Below are positions 56,610-64,000 of a DNA stretch of 64,000 nt, one piece after another. The stretch spans positions 1-64,000 of the forward strand of contig MCFL01000134.1 of assembly GCA_002102555.1 (NCBI GenBank). Direction: 5' to 3'. Every line of letters starts with the position of its first letter. Position 1 is the first letter of the stretch. Origin of the DNA: Catenaria anguillulae PL171 (taxonomy: Eukaryota; Blastocladiomycota; Blastocladiomycetes; Blastocladiales; Catenariaceae). Made by a program: the position numbers and the translations under genes. The notes beneath the pieces were generated by a model. It worked only from the letters and a program-made list of their open reading frames with translations. It ran no database searches and was not told the DNA's origin.

Positions 56610-58713
56610 TCAAAACTTGAACTCCCGACGTTGCCTGCCACTTGATGCATTTTGTCCAGCACCACCCCTCGACGACTGAGTCCCACTTGCCTGCTGTTGC
56701 TGCAGCTGCCTTTCCCGCTCGCGCTCACGTTGCTGCTCACGCTGCCTGCGCTTTGCCTGCTCGTCGGCCGATCCGGCTGCACCCGTCATAGGCGTCTCGG
56801 TCTCAGTCCCTGGTGCCTGCCTGCGGCGAATGTCATACACGACATCGGATCCCATCATGGTTCCGCGCGCAGCTGCCGACCGGCTCGCCGACTCGCCAAC
56901 AACCGTGTACAGCTCGCGCGGCGGCAACGGCGTTTCGGTCGTGTATCCAGCGGCGTAAGCAGCATTGGTCGCGGACAACGACGGATCGGGCCCAGCACCG
57001 GCGGCATTGGGTGGCGCCATGAGTCCGGCCACGTACTCTTGCAATTCCATTTCCATCTCCTCGTCCTCTGCACCAAAGGACGTGATAGCCTCCTCCCTCG
57101 GTGGCATTTGCGGTGCGTGCGCCGACCCGGCATGATCCAGCTCCATGGGCTCGTCCTCCTCGCTCGCAATCTCGTCATCATCGTCACTGTCCTGATCCAT
57201 GTCCTCATCACTATCACTGTCGTCCGCACGCCTCTCCATCTCTCCCCACAACCCGCCGCGCCAAGCGTTCGCAGCCTCTCTGTACGCCACCATGGGGTCG
57301 TAGGCATGCCCGTACACGTCGCCATAGAGCGGGCGGCCATACTCGTCAACGGGCGGCTTTCCCCACCCGCCCGGATGAAACCCCCACATGCACCCAGGCG
57401 GCAAGGGCGCGTTGAGACCCGGGATCTTGAGCCCCGGGTAGCTCGGCGGCGGGCCGTACCGCTGCATGTTAAAGAGAAACGGCGGCGGGGCGCCGCCGCC
57501 TTCGGGCATGCCCAGCGCTTGCTTGAGCGCATCCGACAGCGGCGCGCCCGGGCGCACGTGCTTGAGCTTGGCTTCAAACTCTTTGCCTTCAAAGTACACG
57601 TCGCCAAACGAGGTCAAGTCGGGCTTGGTTTGCCACTTGAAGAAGGCGGCGTGCAACTTGGCATAGTCAATGACGAGCTTGCCCATCTTTGGCTGCACGC
57701 GCTCGCGCGTCTTTTGCTTGAGTTTTGTGCCGTCCTTGTCAAGCGATTCGCGCATTTCGAGAATGCCCGTGGCCAGGATGAAATCGGGCAGCTTGAAGGC
57801 AGATTTCTCGAGGCCGCGCTTGTTTTGCAAGTACTTGCGCTTTTGCGCCCAGTGTTGAGGCACGGGGATGGTGTTGCGAGAGGATTTGATGTCAATGAGG
57901 AGTTTCGGGTCGGGCGCTGTAACATCAACCCACTGCGGTAGGGAATACCAAGAAATCATCAAGTGTGAGTGAGATTTTTGAATGGCAAGCAAAAAGGCAT
58001 GAGAGGAGGGAGGCGAACCTCAACGACTTCGGGCTTGTCGACCAACTGTTTCAGCTCGGCCACCGTCAATCGCGCCGCCCGCCGCAACTTGCGATTGCTC
58101 ATCTCGTTGCCGTCGGCGTCCTCGTTGTCGCTAGAACTGTCGCTGTCGGATCCGTGTCCGTCGGCTTGATCACCACCGTTGCCGGCACCATCTGCATCGG
58201 CCATGGTCACGTCGCCATCGGCGTCTTGGGCTGGAGCGGCTTCAAATTTGGCAAACACGGAGCCGAAATAGTCGGCGAGGGATGGAGCGGTAGCCTCTGA
58301 TTGATCGGGGTTGTCGACGTCGAGATCATCATCGTGACGGACGCCGGCGGAGGAGGCGGAAGTTGAGGTGGCCGTGTCGGAGGATGCGAGGTGCGAGAGA
58401 ATGATGGACGTGTCGGGAACGTATTCGATTTCAACATTGGCGGGGAGCAAGGATGGCGATGCGTTTGGTTGCTTCTGATAAGGATCAGGGAAGGTTGGCA
58501 TAAGCAAAATAAGGCACAGGATTCACTTTGACATGATGGGCGACAAACCTTTTGATCGTCTACGCATGCACCACCAGCAGCAGCGGCAGCAGCGGCGGCG
58601 GCCTCACTACCCTTTTTCTTCTTGCGGCGCTGCTTCTTGGGCCGATTGTCGCGGGCGTTGGCACCTGCCGACGAGGTGGTGTCATTGAGGTGATGGCCGT
58701 CGTCGTGATCCAT
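56610..58713 (-). CDS. CUS1: splicing factor 3b subunit 2 (SF3B2/Cus1)
   Basis: Exons 58713-58549, 58474-58019 and 57932-56610 give 647 residues. SF3B2 is part of the U2 snRNP SF3b complex that holds the branch site. The N terminus is charged (PKKQRRKKKKGSEA). RKLRRAARLTVAELKQLV leads into the DUF382 core: WVDVTAPDPKLL, VPQHWAQKRKYLQNKRGLEK, PDFILATGILEMRE, HAAFFKWQTKP. The PSP domain follows: MQRYGPPPSYPGLKIPGLN, GGWGKPPVDEYGRPLYGDVYG. An acidic region and a conserved YDIRRR box near the C terminus follow, ending in an Arg/Gln-rich tail. Introns begin GTTTGT and GTTCGC. Length and order match the family; the animal SAP motif is absent, as in yeast Cus1. Confidence 0.95.
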
Positions 58714-60645
58714 GGCGCTTGTGTTTGCCTGGAGGGACAATGCAGAAAATGGAAATCGATGGGCAATCGTCAAACAAATGCATTGGCAATCAACGACAAG
58801 CTTAGGACAAGAGGTAGACGACGTATGTACGGCGGTCAATGTCAATGGTGGAACCGCGGCTTCGGCCAACGACGACATGCTAATTGAACTGGACGAGAGT
58901 TGTTGCGTTCAGTTGATTTGGCGGTGCTGGCTTGGCCTAGGATGGAAAGGTCAAGGTGCGTGGGGTTCCATCGATACCGAGTCAGCATTCAATTGATTTG
59001 CAGTATTAACAATGCACCACGTCTTTGTTACAATGCTGTATATTTATACTCACGTTCGCTCGTCGAGAAGATCGGCAAAGCGCAATCGGCGGCCAGCAGC
59101 ATCCACTGGCAACCATGTTCATGTTCCTGCATCACGACCTGCCCAATCCCAGTCGCATCTCGGCTCAACTTGAACACCCTCCTTGTGCCAGCCCCACTTG
59201 CTCTTGAGGCTCGCGACATGCTGACAACAGTCCACACGTCAGGCAAGGTAATGGCGTCACGGGTGCTCGCGGACCAGCGCTCCGTCACTTCCACGCGACA
59301 CATGCCCATTGAGCGTGTCCAGCAGCTTTCGGCCCAGTGCTTTGCCTTTGTCTGTTGTGATCTTCAGCGTGCCTCGCTCCCGGGCCAGCGAAACCGCATC
59401 GGATGTAGCACGCAGTTTCTGGCATCCGCCGCAACCACATCGGTTCTATGAGAAGATAGCGACCTTGTATATCATTGTTGATTCGTTGTTCCATTGAGCT
59501 CAAGAGTTGTTTGATTATGGAGCCTCCAAACGAAATTGGTCGGGTGATATTGTTGGGCATTGTTGTGGACAAACTACGATGTGGATGCTTTGCAATCATG
59601 GATTTATGAACTAAACAGATGTTTGTATTTCCCAAGTTTCACAAATCCTCGAGGCCAGCCTCTAAATGAGTAATGTGAATGGCAAGAATGGGCGAGAATA
59701 AACGTGAGAGATGAGCACAGATTGGGCTTTGGCTAATCGATCAAGGTTTATGGCATTGCATTATGCAATTCCCACAGACCACACATGGATTTCAGGGAGT
59801 GGGCGAGCATTGCTTCGCCCACATCAAAACTGGTAGTGCTCGGCACTTTGAGTGCGGCTCAGTTTCCGGACATAATGATGTCCCTTCAGCCCTCCAGGTG
59901 GTACCAAACTTGACAGCGAGCCTCAAATCATGGTCTCTTTGGCATGAATGTGAAAAAAAAACTGGGAGATGGGATCCATGGTACGGGGACTGGGGAGTCC
60001 CAAGCTGTTGCCGCGCGCACCAACCAAGCGCGGGCCCAACGCGGTTTTGAGATATTTAATTTCATCCACAACTTCACCGGCTTTTTCCTTTTGGGAAAGC
60101 CCAATTCAAGACACGTCACATTCATCCTTCAGCTCCGTTGTCCTTTCAAGTTTTGTTCGCAAACCGACGCGACGCAACGTGCAAACAAGCAACACTTGCT
60201 GAGTTCGGACTGACGGTTGCTTCTGGTCAAGCGCCAAGACATCTCTCGACCGTGGATGTATATAGTTGTCGCTCCACAATGCGTCCGGATCGGCAACAAG
60301 GAATCACTTCAGATATGGTGGCTGTGCAAGTACCGAAAGTGATTCGAGCCACTTCGCTTTGCTCCCTCGAGCAACACCGATCTCCGCGGCCACAGCCCAG
60401 CTGACCTGTCCGTTTCCGAACCTCTTCGCCCTCCAAGTGCAACGCTTGGGCGAGTTTGTCGACTCGGTGGCCAGCAACGACAGCGACCAACTGCTCAACG
60501 AAATTGAGTACTTGGACTGCAGGCTCGAGCTCAAGCTTCAGCCATGGAGGCCTTGGTCCACGTGTTGGACTTCTTTTTCCAGTTTGTTCACCTTTTGCCC
60601 GAGGTTATAGCACAAAAACACATTACATCCTAAGTGTTACACTAC
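58714..60645. other. gene-poor region, possible relics
   Basis: About 1.9 kb. A minus-strand stretch at 59460-59030 has protein-like patches in two frames (RGTLKITTDKGKALGRKLL; WSASTRDAITLPDVWTVVSM) broken by stops, probably a relic. The rest shows no coding signal. No RNA gene found. Confidence 0.3.
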
Positions 60646-60725
60646 ATGTGGGTAACATGATCCTGGTACGGGTCCATAACAGAACCCATTTAACTTGTTA
60701 CAGGTCCCTGTAACGTTACCTACAT
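60646..60725. repeat. nested inverted repeats
   Basis: Outer arms ATGTGGGTAAC (60646-60656) and GTTACCTACAT (60715-60725) match with one mismatch. Inside, GTTACAGG-TC-CCTGTAAC (60697-60714) is a perfect 8-bp hairpin. Another GGGT...ACCC pair lies between. This could be the edge of a mobile element or a structured terminator; it borders the gag relic. Confidence 0.6.
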
Positions 60726-60998
60726 CCCGGACTTGAGAGACGGGGAGATGAACGGCGACAAGACGGGAAGCAAGGTGGGGCATGGGCAGCATGGTCAGGG
60801 GTGTGAGGGTTGGTTTCAAGGTTTGCGAGGGTTCATAGTAGCTTGGAGAGCCAAACATCGGCTTGTTTGGTTTCTGGGTAGGGCGGTTGTCACGAGCAAA
60901 GGAACATTGTGATGATACATTGGAGCTAGAACAGACACGGGGGGACACAGACAAAGTGCTCGTGCCACAAACACTTTTCGCCGCAGCACGTCGACCCA

Positions 60999-62726
60999 CT
61001 AACGGCCTTGGCGGTAACCATTTCCCGGCGGACCACGACGACGCACTGGGCACTCGGTCTTCGAGTGGCCTGGGCGGCCGCAGGCGAAACACAAGTCGTC
61101 GTTCTTGCTACGCGCACGCTCTTGGGGCGACACGCGAGGACGGGGCTCAACGCGGAAAGGGGCGGCGGCGGCGATTTCGGAGCCCATGTTGCGGATCGAG
61201 GCGGTGGTTGAGGAGTGCTCGCTCGGTGTCTCCACATGAGCGCACGTACTTCTTCGGCCATCTTGTCGCGCAAGGCTTTGCTCTTGAAAGAAACTGTGAA
61301 TGTCGGCTCGTCCGGTGGCGGCGGCGCCGCGCCTTTGGCGAATGTTGTTGCTTTGGCGGCAGCGACAATGATTGTGGGCGGTACCTTGCGTACAGAAGAG
61401 GGCGGGTGAGATGGGCCGTTGACCCCGGGCTTCGTGGGACACGAGCTGCTGCTGATACAAGGGCAATTTGGACTCGCCCTCGGCAATCCAATCGGCGAAT
61501 ACTGGCCTACCATCTACGAATCAACCTCCCGCAGCGCGCCCAGGGCCGGGACAGCCACAGTGACATCCACCGGGACCGGAGCAGCGGGCGCCGGGGACAA
61601 CAACGACGGCGTCGACCACCATCGCGTCGGGTCGGCCAGGGCGGGAAAGGCGGCCATGCCGACTTGGAAACGCGCGGCGCGTTGGGTGACCTCGACCAAC
61701 GTGGCGGGCTCGGGGCCGGCACCCAGGACAAGTTGCTTACTGAGGGTTCAGGCCCTCCATGAACGTCGCGATGCGGGGTTTCTCCCCAACCCTCAAGTCG
61801 GCGGCCTCGACCATGAACTTGGAAACACATCGACGATGGACAGTTTGCCTTGCCTCATCGAGAGCACGCGTGACTGGGCAAATGAATGCACCGAGGTGAC
61901 GCCAGCGGACAGGCCTGCCTCGCCCAAAGCCGCAACAAGATCGTGGTCGGCGGCGTCCAAACCGTTGCGTATTAACGTTCTCGGGAATGTAGCGGGCCAT
62001 GTTCGAGCGAGCGTCCTTGATGTCCTCACCGAACTGGAAGAGAAAGAACGGTACATAAGTGCTCAGCTCAACAAACGAGATGAACAATTGGAACTCTTCT
62101 CGAAAGTGACGTTCATCGACGAATGCGTCATGGCCAAGAAATCGCCATGCCAAGTGTACAGCCCAGAGCTTGGCCCACTTGGGTGCATGTGGTTGAGGAA
62201 CGAGAAGGCGCAGATATGCTGGTTGTGGGATTCAACCGCCTTGCGCTTGACATTGCGGGACTCGGCAATGGCTTGGCTTGATTCCACATTGGAAATGGCG
62301 TGGTTGCCCGGTTGCGCCATGGCAGGTGCAGGCGAGGGAGGATGCGCGGTCGAGGCGGTGCTTGCGCCCGGGCGAGTTGCCGCCCATTTGGCAACGTTGG
62401 CTGCGACTGAGGTGTCCAATGACTGGTCCTATTGGAAGGGAAAGGAGAAGGGGGACGTCAGAAAGTAATGTCAGCAATGGTTGGCAGCAAGAATTGAGAC
62501 AACAGACCGTCTCCAACGCCAAATTCATGAATTGCTCGGGCGTCTGGGCAATGGGCGTTGAAGTAGAAGACGAAAGAGGAAGGAAGGGGGCAAAAACAGG
62601 GTACTGTTGTTGAATGAACGGAGCCATGTGTCTCGGATCGAATGCAGACTGTACTGCCCACGCGGGAATATAGGCAGCAGCGCCCATGCCCATCCCGCCT
62701 GCAGGGTACGTATTGGTGACAGCCAT
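60999..62726 (-). pseudogene. degenerate Ty3/gypsy-like gag with CCHC zinc knuckle
   Basis: Reading from the ATG at 62726 (MAVTNTYPAGGMGMG), an intron-like gap (GTCTGT...AATAG) near 62430, then a Pro/Ala segment. Capsid-like stretches in changing frames follow: HFREEFQLFISFVELSTYV; the ATFMEGLNPQ region continuing as VEVTQRAARFQVGMAAFPAL. The last part has CFACGRPGHSKTEC, a CX2CX4HX4C knuckle, ending at TAA/TGA 60999. The FxxGL...A-R-F wording is typical of retrotransposon gag. Frame jumps near 62150, 61900 and 61740 and an in-frame stop near 61515 show decay. No protease, reverse transcriptase or integrase is visible on either side, so it is a solitary remnant or a once-domesticated gag. Confidence 0.65.
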
Positions 62727-63925
62727 TGTGGTAGGTAATCCGAGCGGGACGATGGCGAGCTGGAAAAATCGAGATTCCTGCGCGGTCGTTTCAGGTGGCA
62801 CGAGGCCTCTCGATCTGACGCGCTGCGACCTCCTCCCTCAGCTTGTTGACGTCCCGATCTCGCTGTCGCTGTCGCTGATGCAAAAAGGTGCAAGATCTCC
62901 GAGTCGAGTTCAAACGGTAAATTCATTCAGAGCAGAAACGGTGCCGTCAATTCCATTCCATAACTCATGCGTCGTCAGGTCGTGCCTATTGAAGACTCCA
63001 GTCTCAAGAAGGATTCCTGCGAAACCACAGGGATAAATAGCAAGGAAGATTGACTCGGAGAGCCGGGGATAAAGTAGCAATTGCAAGAGTGGCCCAAGGT
63101 TAATAAATGATGGTTGACACAAGATACAAGATGGGCATGGGCTGGGCATGGGCAACTAGTGGATCCGCTGTTGAACGACCGACACTGACACTTTTTTTGG
63201 TTCATGAAGAAGAAATGAAGAAAGGGCAAATTGACTCGCGAGAAATTTCCGGGCACCCTATCAACAGCCAATATTCCTGACGCCTAAACCTTGCCCTATT
63301 TAGATCATACGAATGCTCCCCCGGAGGAGATGTCAAGGTTGCGTTTGGCGCGTCAGGCCAGGAGGCAATGGGAAGAACGTGACGCGGCCGAAGCGTTGTC
63401 ACGAGTCTGTCCCATTGTGGTCCCCCCTGATCCTCGCGCCAGTTGCGAACAGTCCACCAAGGATTCCCGACTCTCCAAGGCGGCGACTTGACGTAGACAA
63501 TCGATGAACGTATACTGCCTCGAGGCGAATGGGCAGCCAGCAACCAGCCAGCCCACGCAAATCGGCGCCGATTCGGCAACCGATACAGCAGAGGTGGTGA
63601 ACGCCAATTGCTCTGATTCGCCAGAAGAGAAAACAGAGACATGACGTGGGAAACCACACGTTGGCAAGAGTCGTGCCGGTACTTGATTCACAAGACCGGA
63701 TGAGTTAGGAGCAGCCTGCATCATCATCGTCATCATCACACCGGCGAGGCGTGATGGGCTTTTCTCGCAAACTCACTTTTCTCGTGTTCAGGAAGCGCTA
63801 CCAGACTCACAGCGCGAAGCAATGAGTTTGGCAATTGGTTGTCGGAGGCGCACCAATGGAAAATGGAGCGAGATGCGGGTGGATGTGTGTCGGCGGATCG
63901 AGCCAAGAGCAAAGAGCGATCGCGA
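62727..63925. other. gene-poor flank
   Basis: 1.2 kb. A minus-strand frame at 63657-63202 is open for 151 codons with a Trp/Arg-rich translation (WRVGNPWWTVRNWRED) of no recognised family. It may be part of the neighbouring element's remains. Confidence 0.3.
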
Positions 63926-63980
63926 GCAAGATGAGGATGGTGAGGAAGGATGAGGATGGGTGAGGATGGTGAGAAGGATC
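63926..63980. repeat. GATGAGGATGG-type simple repeat
   Basis: Four imperfect copies of a GGATGAGGATGGTGAGGA-like unit in the last 75 bases of the window. Confidence 0.8.
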
Positions 63981-64000
63981 AACGAACGAGCTACATTGAA

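Noticed and set aside
1-64000. CRISPR arrays, bacterial operons or ribosome-binding sites
   Set aside because: Spliced eukaryotic genes throughout; no repeat-spacer pattern seen.

Overview
The window looks like the nuclear genome of an early-diverging, flagellated (zoosporic) fungus, a chytrid or blastocladiomycete. The fungal side rests on an Eaf1/Vid21-type HSA+SANT protein, a Rei1/ZNF622-like ribosome factor, an Alr1/Mnr2-type CorA transporter, a secreted tyrosinase and a CHASE sensor. The flagellate side rests on a divergent pair of cilium-associated genes (LRGUK and UPF0193/C22orf23). A histone stem-loop binding protein (SLBP), which Dikarya are generally described as lacking, also fits an early branch. 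Genes are compact and GC-rich. Introns are mostly 47-110 nt with 5' splice sites of the form GTNYGT. All exon joins below were worked out by eye from reading frame, splice sites and family conservation.

Layout. 0-3.3 kb: 3' end of a 2-Cys peroxiredoxin with an open, basic/acidic extension behind its UGA stop, then SLBP. 3.9-9.6 kb (minus): a secreted 5'-nucleotidase-family phosphoesterase and a tyrosinase. 10.1-14.2 kb: LRGUK (minus) and UPF0193 (plus), divergent. 14.6-21.3 kb (minus): a very large polyQ Eaf1-like NuA4 scaffold. 21.5-29.3 kb: an unresolved small gene, an F-box-like/RPEL protein, a CHASE receptor with a degenerate histidine-kinase core, and an unknown coiled-coil protein. 30.5-32.4 kb: CorA transporter. 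32.6-35 kb: short tandem repeats and a decayed coding relic. 35.1-38.7 kb: second 5'-nucleotidase and the Rei1-like protein. 39.4-47 kb: CCT4, MED10, mitochondrial TyrRS and a rhomboid-like protein. 47.6-50.5 kb (minus): three tandem genes of one small coiled-coil family that I do not recognise. 51-58.7 kb: a HECT E3 ligase, a multi-pass membrane protein locus and the splicing factor SF3B2/Cus1. 58.7-64 kb: gene-poor, with inverted repeats, a broken Ty3/gypsy-like gag with a CCHC knuckle, and a GA-rich simple repeat.

Most recognised genes are housekeeping: chaperonin, translation, splicing, Mediator, NuA4, ribosome biogenesis. The points most worth checking are the possible stop-codon readthrough in the peroxiredoxin, SLBP in a fungus, the CHASE pseudo-kinase, the tandem coiled-coil family, and the atypical 5' splice-site consensus.
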